Source: Streptomyces sp. CMB-StM0423 (GTDB lineage Bacteria > Actinomycetota > Actinomycetes > Streptomycetales > Streptomycetaceae). From it: a stretch of 64,000 bases of DNA. The position numbers and the translations under genes are program-made. How positions within the stretch are numbered: position 1 is the first letter of the stretch; every line of letters starts with the position of its first letter. Location of the stretch: contig NZ_CP025407.1 in assembly GCF_002847285.1 (NCBI RefSeq), positions 186,001 to 250,000 on the forward strand. Reading direction: 5' to 3'. Under the pieces are notes generated by a model. That model had not been told where the DNA came from. It searched no databases and saw only the letters and a list, made by a program, of their open reading frames with translations. This document shows positions 42,926 through 52,822 of this stretch, piece by piece.

Positions 42926-44038
42926 TCAGCCGACCGAGGTGGGCACGGACTCCGCGGCCGTCCCGCCCGCCGTCCGCTGCCGCACCGTCAGCCGGTGGGC
43001 GGGGTCCCGTACCTCGCCGACCAGCAGCTCCAGCACGTCCTCCAGCGTCACCAGCCCCAGCACCCGACCCGGCGCCGCCGGGTCGGCCACCGCCGCCAGA
43101 TGGGAGGCGCCGCGCCGCATCGCGGCCAGCGCGTCGTCCAGCGGCAGCTCCGGGCGCAGCACGGTCATCGGCCGGAAGAGGTGCGCGGGCACGGCCCGTT
43201 CGCGCTCGTCCAGGTCGAGGACGTCCTTCACGTGCAGATAGCCGAGATACGTGGGTCCTGCCGCGCCGGTGCCGGCGTCGCGCACCGGGAAGCGCGAGAA
43301 GCCGGTGCGCACCGTCAGCTCCTCGACCTGCCGCGGGGTGGCGGAGGCGGTGACGGCGACCATCGAGCCGGGGTCGAGCAGCACGTCGGTCACCGGCCGC
43401 GAGCCGAGGCCCAGCGCGTCGTTGAGCCGGCGCTGCTCGCCGTCGCCGAGCAGCCCGGCGTCGCGGGAGTCGGCGACCAGGTCGGTCAGTTGCTCGGTGG
43501 TGTAGACGCTGGTGAGCGCCGAGCGCGGCTCCACCCGCACCAGCCGCAGCAGGTGCCGGGCCAGGGCACCGAGCAGCGCCGTGACGGGGCGGCACGGCCG
43601 GGCGAACGCGACCAGCGCGGGCGCGAGCCACAGGGCCGCCGCCGCGGGCGCGGCCAGCGCGAGGTTCTTGGGCACCATCTCGCCGACGACGAGGTGGAGG
43701 CAGACGACGACGGCCAGCGAGACGGCGTAGCCGAGCGGGTGGATGAGGCCGTGCGGCACGTGGGCTGCATGGAAGGCGGGCTCCAGCAGCGAGGCGATGG
43801 CGGGTTCGGCGAGCGCGCCGAGGGTCAGCGAGCAGACCGTGATGCCGAACTGCGCGGCGGCCATCATCTGCGGCAGATGCTCAAGACCGTGGAGCACCCG
43901 GCGGGCGCGGGCGGAGCCGGCGGTGGCGTACGGCTCGATCTGGCTGCGGCGGACGGAGACGAGGGCGAACTCGGCGCCCACGAAGAACCCGTTGGCCAGC
44001 ACCAGCAGCGCGGCGAAGGCCAGTTGGAGCGCGCTCAC
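42926..44038 (-). CDS. DUF21-CBS membrane protein (CNNM/CorB-like), short form
   Basis: A 370-residue protein: DUF21 membrane domain in the first 190 residues (LLVLANGFFVGAEFALVSVRRSQIE, VVGEMVPKNLALA), then a CBS pair (about 205-355: RLNDALGLGSRPVTDVLLDP, RFPVRDA, VLGLVTLEDVLELLVGEVRD). It ends right after the second CBS, without the CorC_HlyC domain that the neighbour has. CNNM/CorB-like proteins are linked to magnesium and other divalent cations. The GTG overlaps the upstream gene by 4 bases (GTGA), so the two are a coupled pair and may form a heteromer. Confidence 0.88.
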   Translation of the reverse strand: MSALQLAFAALLVLANGFFVGAEFALVSVRRSQIEPYATAGSARARRVLHGLEHLPQMMAAAQFGITVCSLTLGALAEPAIASLLEPAFHAAHVPHGLIHPLGYAVSLAVVVCLHLVVGEMVPKNLALAAPAAAALWLAPALVAFARPCRPVTALLGALARHLLRLVRVEPRSALTSVYTTEQLTDLVADSRDAGLLGDGEQRRLNDALGLGSRPVTDVLLDPGSMVAVTASATPRQVEELTVRTGFSRFPVRDAGTGAAGPTYLGYLHVKDVLDLDERERAVPAHLFRPMTVLRPELPLDDALAAMRRGASHLAAVADPAAPGRVLGLVTLEDVLELLVGEVRDPAHRLTVRQRTAGGTAAESVPTSVG

Positions 44039-45405
44039 GCGGCCCTCCCCTCCGCCTCGCCCCTGCCCGCCGCGGCGGGCACCGGGGGCGCGTCGCCTGC
44101 GGTACGCACCAGCCGTACCAGCGCCGCCCGGTGGTGGTCGACGTGCCGTACGGCGAGCCGCCAGCCCGGCAGCGCCGCCGTGTCCCCGGCCGCCGGAATC
44201 CGGCCCAGCAGCGCGGCGACGAGCCCCGCCACCGTCTCGTACGGGCCCTCCGGCGCCGTCAGCCCGATCCGGCGCAGCGCGTCGAGTCGGCAGCCGCCGT
44301 CGGCGTCCCACGCCGGGCGGCCGTCGGCGGCGGGCGCGGCCCGCAGGTCGGGGACGCCGTCGACCTCCCGGTCGTGCTCGTCGCGGACCTCGCCGACCAG
44401 CTCCTCGACGATGTCCTCCAGCGTCACGACGCCCGCCGTGCCGCCGTACTCGTCGACGACCACGGCTATCGGCTGCCCGCCGCGCAGCTTCTCCAGCAGC
44501 GGCTGCGCCGGCAGCGTCCCCGGCACCAGCAGCGGCGGCACCGCGATCCGCGCGACGGGAGTGCGCGCCCGGCGGGCGGCGGGGACGGCGAGGGCGTCCT
44601 TGAGGTGGACCATGCCGGTGACCTCGTCCAGCCGGCCGGCGTAGACGGGGAAGCGGGACAGTCCGGTGGCGCGGGTGAGGTTGAGGACGTCCGCGGCGGT
44701 GGCGGAGGACTGCAGCGCGACCACCCGTACCCGCGGGGTCATCACGTGCTGCGCGGTCAGCCCGCCGAGCGAGAGGGTGCGTACGAACAGGTCGGCGGCG
44801 TCCGGCTCGATCATCCCGGCCTGCGCGGAACTGCGCGCCAGCGACCCCAGCTCGGTGGGCGTACGGGCCGACGCCAGCTCCTCGGCCGGCTCGACGCCCA
44901 GCAGCCGCACCAGCCGGTTGGCCGCGGTGTTGAGCAGCGCGATGAGCGGGCGGAAGAAGCGCGAGAACGCGGTCTGCGGCCCGGCGACGAAGCGGGCGAC
45001 GGCCAGCGGCCGGGACACCGCCCAGTTCTTCGGCACCAGCTCGCCGAGGACCATCTGCGCCGCCGAGGCGAGCAGCACCCCCGCGGCCAGCGCGGTGCCC
45101 GGCACCGCGCCCGCGGGCAGCCCGGCGGCGGTCAGCGGGCCGCGCAGCAGCCGGCCGAGCGCGGGCTCGGCGAGCATGCCGACAACCAGCGAGGTGAGGG
45201 TGATGCCGAGCTGGGTGCCGGAGAGCTGGAACGACAACTGCCGCAGCGCGGCCACGACGCGGGCGGCCCGCCGGTCGCCGGCCGCGGCGGCCCGCTCCGC
45301 CTGCGGGCGCTCCACCGCGACGAGCCCGAACTCGGCCGCCACGAAGAAGCCGTTGGCCAGGATCAGCAGGAACGCGAGGCCCAGCAGGGCCAGTGAGGTG
45401 ATCAT
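44035..45405 (-). CDS. DUF21-CBS-CorC_HlyC membrane protein (hemolysin-family, CorB/CNNM-like)
   Basis: A 456-residue protein with the full domain order: DUF21 membrane domain (LILANGFFVAAEFGLVAVERPQAE; LGELVPKNWAV), CBS pair (LSLGGLTAQHVMTPRVRVVAL; DEYGGTAGVVTLEDIVEELVGEVRDEHD), then a C-terminal CorC_HlyC-type domain. The ATG is preceded by GGAGG that is fully inside an 11-base-pair hairpin (45407-45433), unlike its neighbours. It is paired and coupled with the next gene, so both probably handle magnesium or a related cation. Confidence 0.9.
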   Translation of the reverse strand: MITSLALLGLAFLLILANGFFVAAEFGLVAVERPQAERAAAAGDRRAARVVAALRQLSFQLSGTQLGITLTSLVVGMLAEPALGRLLRGPLTAAGLPAGAVPGTALAAGVLLASAAQMVLGELVPKNWAVSRPLAVARFVAGPQTAFSRFFRPLIALLNTAANRLVRLLGVEPAEELASARTPTELGSLARSSAQAGMIEPDAADLFVRTLSLGGLTAQHVMTPRVRVVALQSSATAADVLNLTRATGLSRFPVYAGRLDEVTGMVHLKDALAVPAARRARTPVARIAVPPLLVPGTLPAQPLLEKLRGGQPIAVVVDEYGGTAGVVTLEDIVEELVGEVRDEHDREVDGVPDLRAAPAADGRPAWDADGGCRLDALRRIGLTAPEGPYETVAGLVAALLGRIPAAGDTAALPGWRLAVRHVDHHRAALVRLVRTAGDAPPVPAAAGRGEAEGRAA

Positions 45406-45406
45406 C

Positions 45407-45433
45407 GCGCCGCCTCCGCGCGGGAGGCGGCGC
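45407..45433 (-). promoter_or_regulatory. Hairpin sequestering the ribosome binding site of the CorC-type gene
   Basis: GCGCCGCCTCC (45407-45417) and GGAGGCGGCGC (45423-45433) pair perfectly over 11 bases with a 5-base loop. In the mRNA the arm next to the ATG carries the GGAGG of the ribosome binding site, 1 base from the start codon region. This would hide the site unless opened by a sensor or by temperature. Confidence 0.6.
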
Positions 45434-45497
45434 CGGTACTACAGGAGGATCCGTCCATCGCCCTGGGGGGCTCACTCCTCGGGTCGCCGGGTGACCC

Positions 45498-45540
45498 GGT
45501 GCGCGGGCTCCGGGAGGGCCCCTCGGGGGCCCTGCGCACC
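45498..45540 (-). terminator. Long stem after the PH-domain gene
   Basis: GGTGCGC/GCGCACC (7 bp) encloses AGGGCCCC/GGGGCCCT (8 bp) with a 3-base loop, and a 10-base bulge on one side. It lies between the PH-domain stop (45574) and the CorC-type gene, so it may end the rib-his operon or be part of the CorC leader. Confidence 0.5.
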
Positions 45541-45573
45541 AGAGTAAACACGACTCGGGGGCGCAGGGCAGAG

Positions 45574-46008
45574 TCAGGCGCCGGCCGTGCCGCGCTCCGC
45601 GGCCATCCCGGCGAGCGCCCGCGCGTCCTGCTCGGCCTGCTCCCTGGCGATGCCCGGCTGGATGCCCATCACCGGCAGGCTCGTGCCGTCGGCGAGGTCC
45701 AGGGAGACCCAGGGGTCGCCGGGCCCCAGGTTGACGCGGAGGATCTCGGCCCAGGCCAGGTGCCGGCGGTGGGTGAGGTTGGTGACGGTGACGCCGTCGT
45801 CGTCCGCGACCACGTGGGGCCGGCCGAGCAGCAGCAGGCCGCCGAGGAAGAACAGCCCGACGACGATGAAGCTGATCCGCTCCCCCACGTTCAGGCTCAG
45901 CGTCAGGCCGATCGCGGTGAGCGTGGCGAAGATGACCAGGCCGGCGCCGACGAGCACGACCCGGGTGCGACGGGGCCGGAAGGTGACCGGCAGCTCGGCG
46001 GCGCTCAC
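45574..46008 (-). CDS. Bacterial PH-domain membrane protein
   Basis: A 144-residue protein with two hydrophobic segments (VVLVGAGLVIFATLTAIGLTL, RISFIVVGLFFLGGLLLLG), then a small soluble domain with VADDDGVTVTNLTHRRHLAWAEILRV, typical of bacterial PH-like domains. The GTG start overlaps the hisG stop (GTGA), fixing the start and placing it last in the riboflavin-histidine operon. Role unknown. Confidence 0.85.
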   Translation of the reverse strand: MSAAELPVTFRPRRTRVVLVGAGLVIFATLTAIGLTLSLNVGERISFIVVGLFFLGGLLLLGRPHVVADDDGVTVTNLTHRRHLAWAEILRVNLGPGDPWVSLDLADGTSLPVMGIQPGIAREQAEQDARALAGMAAERGTAGA

Positions 46009-46853
46009 AGGCGGCAGGCGTGGATCGTGGTGGTGAGGATCGCCCGCGCCCCCAGGTCGTACAGCTCGTCCATGATCCGCTGGGCGTCCGCGGTGGGCAC
46101 CATCGAGCGGACGGCGACCCATCCCTCGTGGTGCAGCGGCGAGACGGTGGGCGACTCCAGGCCGGGGGTGAGGGCCACGGCCTTCTCCAGGTGCTCGGCG
46201 CGGATGTCGTAGTCCATCATCACGTACCTGCGGGCGACGAGGACGCCCTGCATCCGGCGCAGGAACTGCCGTACCTTCGGCTCCTCCCGGGGCGAGCCGG
46301 TGCCGCGGATGACGATCGCCTCGGAGCTGAGGATCGGCTCGCCGATGATCTCCAGGCCGGCCTGCCGCAGCGTGGTGCCGGTCTCCACGACGTCGGCGAT
46401 GATCTCGGCGACGCCGAGCTTGATCGCCGTCTCCACGGCGCCGTCGAGGTGGACGACGTCGGCGTCCACGCCGTTGTCCGCCAGGTGCTTGGCGACCAGC
46501 CCGGAGAAGGACGTGGCGACCGTCTTCCCCCCGAAGTCGGCGACGCCCGCGGCGGTGCCGGGGCGGGTGGCGTAGCGGAAGGTGGAGGCGCCGAAGCCGA
46601 GCTGCATGATCTCCTCGGCGCTCGCGCCGGAGTCGAGCAGCAGGTCGCGGCCGGTGATGCCGATGTCCAGGCGGCCGGAGCCGACGTAGACGGCGATGTC
46701 GCGGGGGCGCAGGAAGAAGAACTCGACGTCGTTGCCGGCGTCGGTGAGCACCAGTTCGTGGCGGTCCGTGCGCTGCCGGTAGCCGGCCTCATGGAGCATC
46801 GCCGACGCAGGCTCGGCGAGGGAACCCTTGTTGGGGACGGCGATGCGCAGCAT
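46005..46853 (-). CDS. hisG: ATP phosphoribosyltransferase, long form
   Basis: A 282-residue protein joining ATP and PRPP, the first histidine step. It begins MLRIAVPNKGSLAEPASAML. IIADVVETGTTLRQAGLEI is the PRPP-binding signature. A C-terminal ACT-like domain (YDIRAEHLEKAVALTPGLESPTVSPLHHEGWVAV) marks the long, histidine-inhibited form, so HisZ is not needed. It lies 51 bases after hisE, the enzyme for the next step in the pathway. Confidence 0.97.
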   Translation of the reverse strand: MLRIAVPNKGSLAEPASAMLHEAGYRQRTDRHELVLTDAGNDVEFFFLRPRDIAVYVGSGRLDIGITGRDLLLDSGASAEEIMQLGFGASTFRYATRPGTAAGVADFGGKTVATSFSGLVAKHLADNGVDADVVHLDGAVETAIKLGVAEIIADVVETGTTLRQAGLEIIGEPILSSEAIVIRGTGSPREEPKVRQFLRRMQGVLVARRYVMMDYDIRAEHLEKAVALTPGLESPTVSPLHHEGWVAVRSMVPTADAQRIMDELYDLGARAILTTTIHACRL

Positions 46854-46904
46854 GGTCGTGACTCTTCCTGTTCTGCCGGGTCGGCTGACGGGGGCGTACG
46901 GGCG

Positions 46905-47177
46905 TCAGAGGTGGGCGTAGACGTCGTCCAGGGAGATGCCCCGGGCGACCATCATCACCTGGAGGTGGTAGAGGAGTTGGGAGATCTCCTCCGCGGTGCG
47001 CTCCTCGCCCTCGTGCTCCGCGGCCATCCAGACCTCCGCCGCCTCCTCGACGACCTTCTTGCCGATGGCGTGCACGCCCTGCTCGACGAGCTGGGCGGTG
47101 CGGGAGGTGGCGGGGTCGCCGGTGGCGGCCTTCTGGCGGAGCTCGGCGAAGAGCTCCTCGAATGTCTTGCTGGCCAT
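46905..47177 (-). CDS. hisE: Phosphoribosyl-ATP pyrophosphatase
   Basis: A 90-residue all-helical protein of the MazG-like fold with metal-binding acidic residues ([37 protein letters not shown]). It hydrolyses PR-ATP to PR-AMP, the second step of histidine biosynthesis. It sits in front of hisG and 34 bases behind ribH, so it reads on from the riboflavin operon. A longer in-frame extension has no matching family residues. Confidence 0.95.
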   Translation of the reverse strand: MASKTFEELFAELRQKAATGDPATSRTAQLVEQGVHAIGKKVVEEAAEVWMAAEHEGEERTAEEISQLLYHLQVMMVARGISLDDVYAHL

Positions 47178-47211
47178 GGTGGGCCCAAGTCTACGGGGTC
47201 CGCGGGGGCGC

Positions 47212-47697
47212 TCAGCGCCAGGGTTCCGCGACGCTGCGCAGCGCCGTGGCGGTGGCCACGGCGGCGGTGGCCGCCTCGTGGCCCTTGTCCTCCACGGAGT
47301 CCGCGAGCCCGGCACGGGCAAGCGCCTGCTCCTCGGTGTCGCAGGTGAGCACGCCGAAGCCGACGGGCACGCCGGTCTCCACGCCGACGCCGGTCAGGCC
47401 CTGGGTGACGCCCTGGCACACGTAGTCGAAGTGCGGGGTGCCGCCGCGGATGACGACGCCGAGGGCGACGACGGCGTCGTAGCCGCGGCCGGCCATCGCC
47501 TTGACGGCCACCGGCAGCTCGAAGCTGCCGGGCACGCGCAGCAGGGTGGGCTCGGCGATGCCCAGCTCGCCGAGGGCGCGCAGGGCGCCGTCGACGAGCC
47601 CGTCCATCACCTGCTCGTGCCAGAGCGCGGCGACGACGGCGACCCGCAGGTCCTCGCAGTTCTTCACGGTCAGTTCTGGTGCGCCCTTGCCGCTCAC
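47212..47697 (-). CDS. ribH: 6,7-dimethyl-8-ribityllumazine synthase
   Basis: A 161-residue protein. Signatures are [66 protein letters not shown] and [11 protein letters not shown]. It condenses 3,4-dihydroxybutanone phosphate with the ribitylamino uracil. GAGGAG precedes the GTG by 4 bases. It is 64 bases after ribBA. Confidence 0.97.
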   Translation of the reverse strand: MSGKGAPELTVKNCEDLRVAVVAALWHEQVMDGLVDGALRALGELGIAEPTLLRVPGSFELPVAVKAMAGRGYDAVVALGVVIRGGTPHFDYVCQGVTQGLTGVGVETGVPVGFGVLTCDTEEQALARAGLADSVEDKGHEAATAAVATATALRSVAEPWR

Positions 47698-47761
47698 GGC
47701 TCTCCTCGTTCGCTGTGCTGTACGGATGTGCGGGTGGTCGGGAAACGGTGCCGCTACGGGG

Positions 47762-49125
<1,364 letters not shown>

Positions 49126-49129
<4 letters not shown>

Positions 49130-49791
49130 GCGGCGGCTCCTTCCAGTGCCTCCGGCCGCCCGGCGGCGGGCGGGGCGGTGCGGCGGCTCGCGGTCCACCA
49201 GGCACGCAGGCCGAGGAGGACGACGACGCCGTAGACGACGTACACGAGGGCGGAGAACTTCAGGTCGCCGGAGTACGCGAGGGGGACACCGACCGCGTCG
49301 ACGGCGAGCCAGGCGAACCAGAACTCGACCCAGCCGCGGGCCATGGCGACCATGGCGGCAACGGAGCCGGTGAACAGGTAGGCGTCCGGCCAGGGGTTCC
49401 AGGACAGCGACGGGACGGCGAGGAAGAGCAGGGCGACTGCGGTGGTGCCGGCCGCGGTGGCGGCGACGAGCCAGGCGCGCTCTGCCCAGGTGGCGAAGCG
49501 CACCTGTATCGCGCCGCTCTCGCGCCGGCCGCGCGTCCACTGCGTCCAGCCCCACACCGAGACGCCGACGACGAGCAGTTGCTTGCCGACGCCGCCGGTG
49601 AGGCCGGCGGAGGCGTACGCGACGACGAGCACCGCGCCGGAGAGCAACTGGGCCGGCCAGACCGCCACGGAGCGGCGCCAGCCGAGCGCGAGGGCCCCAA
49701 GACCCAGCACGTTGCCGGTCATGTCGGCCCACTTGATGTCCTCGCCGAACACCGAGAAGGCCACGCCGTTCAGGGAGTCCAGGGCGCTCAC
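49126..49791 (-). CDS. ribM: PnuC-family riboflavin transporter RibM
   Basis: A 221-residue membrane protein of the PnuC fold: [15 protein letters not shown], a [14 protein letters not shown] segment, [42 protein letters not shown] and a final [17 protein letters not shown]. PnuC proteins are vitamin facilitators. In Streptomyces rib operons this place holds RibM, shown to import riboflavin. GTG overlaps ribE (GTGA) and its stop overlaps ribBA. The symbol rests on operon position. Confidence 0.88.
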
Positions 49792-50405
49792 TCCCGTGCT
49801 CCGCCCGCGCGGGCCGCGTGCGGGGCGACGAGCCGCTCGACGTACTTGGCGACGATGTCGACCTCCAGGTTGACCCTGTCCCCCGGCTGTGTGAAGCCGA
49901 GGGTGGTCAGCGCGAGCGTCGTGGGGATGAGGCTGATCGTGAAGAAGTCGGGGCCCGCCTCCACGACGGTGAGGCTGACGCCGTCGACGGTGATGGAGCC
50001 CTTCTCCACGACGTAGCGGGCGAGATCGGCCGGCAGCGAGACGGTGACGACCTCCCAGTTGTCGGAGGTCCTGCGCGCCGTGATCTCGCCGGTGCCGTCC
50101 ACGTGGCCCTGCACCAGGTGCCCGCCGAGGCGCCCGCCGACGGCCGTGGGGCGCTCCAGGTTGACCCGGTCGCCGGGGCCGAGGCCGCCGAGGCTGGAGC
50201 GGTCCAGCGTCTCTGCCATCACGTCGGCGGTGAACTCCGCGCCCTCGTGGCCGACGACGGTCAGGCACACGCCGTTGACGGCGATGGAGTCGCCGTGCCG
50301 GGCGCCCTCGGTGACGACGGGGCCGCGGAGCCGGAAGCGGGCGGCGTCGGGCAGTTCCTCGACGGCGACGACCTCGCCGAGCTCTTCAACGATTCCGGTG
50401 AACAA
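49788..50405 (-). CDS. ribE: Riboflavin synthase, alpha chain
   Basis: The TTG start with GGAGAG 6 bases upstream gives 205 residues beginning [12 protein letters not shown], as in the family. Two lumazine-binding repeats are visible: VNGVCLTVV and VDGVSLTVV, with [13 protein letters not shown] between. It makes riboflavin from two lumazines. It starts 2 bases after ribD and overlaps ribM by 4 bases. TTG is unusual and may lower its level. Confidence 0.95.
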   Translation of the reverse strand: MFTGIVEELGEVVAVEELPDAARFRLRGPVVTEGARHGDSIAVNGVCLTVVGHEGAEFTADVMAETLDRSSLGGLGPGDRVNLERPTAVGGRLGGHLVQGHVDGTGEITARRTSDNWEVVTVSLPADLARYVVEKGSITVDGVSLTVVEAGPDFFTISLIPTTLALTTLGFTQPGDRVNLEVDIVAKYVERLVAPHAARAGGARE

Positions 50406-50407
50406 CG

Positions 50408-51577
50408 TCAGCTCTCCTTGGTGGCGGGCGGCTCGGGCACGGGACCCGGCACGGCGGTCAGCCGGAGGTCGGGGCCGAGGTGATCGACGGCGGTCACATC
50501 GAGGCGCAACGCCTCGCCGATCGTCCCGATTCCGGCGTCGGCGAGCGCGGCGGGCCCGGCGCCCAGCAGGACGGGGGCGAGGTAGCAGACGACCCGGTCG
50601 ACGACTCCTGCGGCGAGGAACGCCCCGGCCAGGGCCGGGCCGCCCTCCAGCAGTACGGAGCGCACGTCCCGCCCGTACAGCGCGGCGAGCAGCGCGGCGA
50701 CGTCGAGCCCGCGGCCGCCGGCGGCGCGCGGCAGCCGCACCACGTCGGCGCGGCGGCCGGCGCGGGCCGCGGCGGCGTCGAGGACGGCGGTGAGGCCGTC
50801 GACGGCGGAGTCCGCGGCATCGGCGGCCACGGCGACGAGGGTGGGGGCGGCGCCGTCGAGGATCCGGGCGCCGGGGGTGAGCGCGGTGCCCTCGGTGTCG
50901 GCGACGACGCGCAGCGGCTGAGTGACGCCGGCCTCGGCCCGGGGGCCGCGGACGGCGAGTTGCGGGTCGTCGGCGCGCAGGGTGCCGGAGCCGACGACGA
51001 CGGCGTCGGCCTCGGCCCGCAGCCGGTGGACGTCGGCGCGGGCGGCCGGCGAGGTGATCCAGCGGCTGGTGCCGTCGGCGGCGGCGCTGCGGCCGTCGAG
51101 GGTGGCGGCGTACTTCCAGAGCACGTAGGGGCGGCCGCGGAGCACGGAGGTCAGCCACGGCTCGTTCCCGGCGGCGGCTTCGTCGGCGAGCAGGCCGCCC
51201 TCCGCCTCGATGCCGGCGGCCGCGAGCGCGGCGGCCCCGCCGCCGGCCGCAGGGGTGGGGTCGGCGACGGCGTAGACGACGCGGGCGACGCCGGCTGCGG
51301 CGAGCGCGCGGACGCAGGGACCCGTGCGGCCGGTGTGGCTGCAGGGTTCGAGGGTCACGACGGCGGTGCCGCCGCGGGCCCGCTCCCCCGCGTCGGCCAG
51401 CGCGGCGACCTCGGCGTGCGGGCCGCCGGCGCGGGCGTGGTGGCCCTCGCCCGCCGGGTGTCCTGCGGCGTCGAGGATCACGCAGCCGACGACGGGGTTG
51501 GGGCTGGTGTCGCCGAGCGCCCGGGAGGCGAGCGCGATGGCGCGGCGCATGGCCTGCGCTTCGGCTGGGGTGGCCAC
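50408..51577 (-). CDS. ribD: Bifunctional pyrimidine deaminase/reductase RibD
   Basis: A 389-residue protein: the zinc deaminase (MRRAIALASRALGDTSPNPVVGCVI, PHAEVAALADAGERARGGTAVVTLEPCSHTGRTGPC), then a reductase domain from about residue 150 (KYAATLDGRSAAADGTSRWI, VLLEGGPALAGAFLAAGVVD). It performs steps two and three of riboflavin synthesis. AGGAGG precedes the GTG by 5 bases, which decides this start over 51646. It is first gene behind the FMN riboswitch, with a 148-base leader between them. Confidence 0.95.
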   Translation of the reverse strand: MATPAEAQAMRRAIALASRALGDTSPNPVVGCVILDAAGHPAGEGHHARAGGPHAEVAALADAGERARGGTAVVTLEPCSHTGRTGPCVRALAAAGVARVVYAVADPTPAAGGGAAALAAAGIEAEGGLLADEAAAGNEPWLTSVLRGRPYVLWKYAATLDGRSAAADGTSRWITSPAARADVHRLRAEADAVVVGSGTLRADDPQLAVRGPRAEAGVTQPLRVVADTEGTALTPGARILDGAAPTLVAVAADAADSAVDGLTAVLDAAAARAGRRADVVRLPRAAGGRGLDVAALLAALYGRDVRSVLLEGGPALAGAFLAAGVVDRVVCYLAPVLLGAGPAALADAGIGTIGEALRLDVTAVDHLGPDLRLTAVPGPVPEPPATKES

Positions 51578-51725
51578 CGGGTCCTCCTGCCTCGTCGGGC
51601 ACGGACTCCGGGGCCTGTCTTCACGACAGTCACGGAACGCGATCACCGGAGCGCCGGCCGGGAAACGGGTGGACCGCCCGGAAAGGGGCGGGCCGCCGCC
51701 GGCGGCGCACCTGTGGCATCCCGCC

Positions 51726-51852
51726 GCGCACTGCCTCCCATCCGGACTTTCACCGTCGGTCCAGGAATTTCACCTGGTCAACCGGCCGCTGGCAGCGGCC
51801 GGGTCGCGGACTTTAACCGCCGGTTCGGATTTTCACCGACCCCGGAGTGCGC
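51726..51852 (-). promoter_or_regulatory. FMN riboswitch (RFN element)
   Basis: Read on the minus strand, all core blocks are present: P1 arms GTGCGC/GCGCAC, GGTCGGTGAAAATCCG, ACCGGCGGTTAAAGTCCGCG, CAGGTGAAATTCCTGGACC and GACGGTGAAAGTCCGGATGG. These are the conserved parts of the RFN element. It precedes ribD by about 150 bases and should shut the operon down when FMN is high. Confidence 0.96.
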
Positions 51853-52037
51853 GTACGTCACTGGTACGCCTCCAGTCTGCCACGCCCCGGCGGCGGTCAA
51901 TCCGCCGGATCCTGTGGGCTGGATCACCTGCGCGCGGCCTTGCGGGGTCCCGGCGGGACGGCGGGCACCACTCGTACGAGGGGTGCTCCGGGCCTCGCCC
52001 TGGCGGGTGATGGCCGCGCGGTCCCCCGGCTGCCAGG

Positions 52038-52751
52038 GTGACCGCCATGACGTCTGTGCAGGACACGGCGGCCTCCGGCGCCCTCGACGCCGCCGCGGAA
52101 CGGATGCGCGCGCTGACGTGCGAGCTGCCCAGGCGCGACGGGGTGGCGGTCTTCACCTCGGTCTATCTCGCGGTGACCGACGAGGTACGACTGCATCTGG
52201 CGGCCGGCGGCTTCGCCGACAGGACCGCGGCCGCCGGGCTCGCCGCGGACTTCGCCGGCCGGTTCCTGGCCGCGGTGCAGGACGATGCGGCGGGCCGCCG
52301 CCCGCCGGCGTGCTGGCGCCCGCTGTTCGAGGCCCGCCGCCATCGCGGCGTGCACACCCTGCAGTTCGCGCTCGCCGGGATCAACGCCCATATCGGCTAC
52401 GACCTCCCGCTCGCCGTCGTCGCCACCTGCCGCGCGCTGGGGCGCGACCCCGAGGACGTGGAGGGCGACTACGAGCGGGTGGGCGAGCTGCTCGTACGGC
52501 TGGAGGAGCGGATCCGCGAGCAGCTCATGCCGGGGCCCGACCTGCTGGACGTCGCGGATCCGCTCACCCACCTCGCGGGTGCCTGGAGCCTGGAGCGCGC
52601 GCGGGACGCGGCGTGGGCGGCGGCCCGGGTGCTGTGGCGGCTGCGCGGGCTGCCGGAGGTGGGCGAGGAGTTCGGCGAGCGGCTGGACCAGTCGGTGGGG
52701 CTGGTCTCGCGCTGCCTGCTGGTGCCGCTGGGCGGCCGGCCGGACGACTGA
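52038..52751 (+). CDS. DUF5995-family protein
   Basis: A 237-residue, helix-rich protein with the conserved core GVHTLQFALAGINAHIGYDLPLAV near residue 110 and WSLERARDAAWAAARVLWRL near residue 190. Several His and Asp residues suggest metal or substrate contact. Both GTG (52038) and ATG (52047) could start it, and neither has a strong ribosome site. Biological role unknown. A CCGGTCCGTA/TACGGACCGG hairpin follows. Confidence 0.75.
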   Translation: MTAMTSVQDTAASGALDAAAERMRALTCELPRRDGVAVFTSVYLAVTDEVRLHLAAGGFADRTAAAGLAADFAGRFLAAVQDDAAGRRPPACWRPLFEARRHRGVHTLQFALAGINAHIGYDLPLAVVATCRALGRDPEDVEGDYERVGELLVRLEERIREQLMPGPDLLDVADPLTHLAGAWSLERARDAAWAAARVLWRLRGLPEVGEEFGERLDQSVGLVSRCLLVPLGGRPDD

Positions 52752-52760
52752 GCCGGGCGG

Positions 52761-52802
52761 CCGGTCCGTAGCGCGGCAGCTCGCTCACGCCGTACGGACC
52801 GG
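52761..52802. terminator. Hairpin between convergent DUF5995 and amine oxidase genes
   Basis: CCGGTCCGTA and TACGGACCGG form a perfect 10-base stem around a 22-base loop, between the two stop codons. Confidence 0.55.
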
Positions 52803-52822
52803 GCGCCCGGCCGCCGCCGGGG

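Noticed and set aside
42926..45475. A fused 849-codon frame over both CBS-domain genes
   Set aside because: The upstream half is out of frame with the real first gene (44035-45405); the second gene has its own GTG with GTGA coupling.
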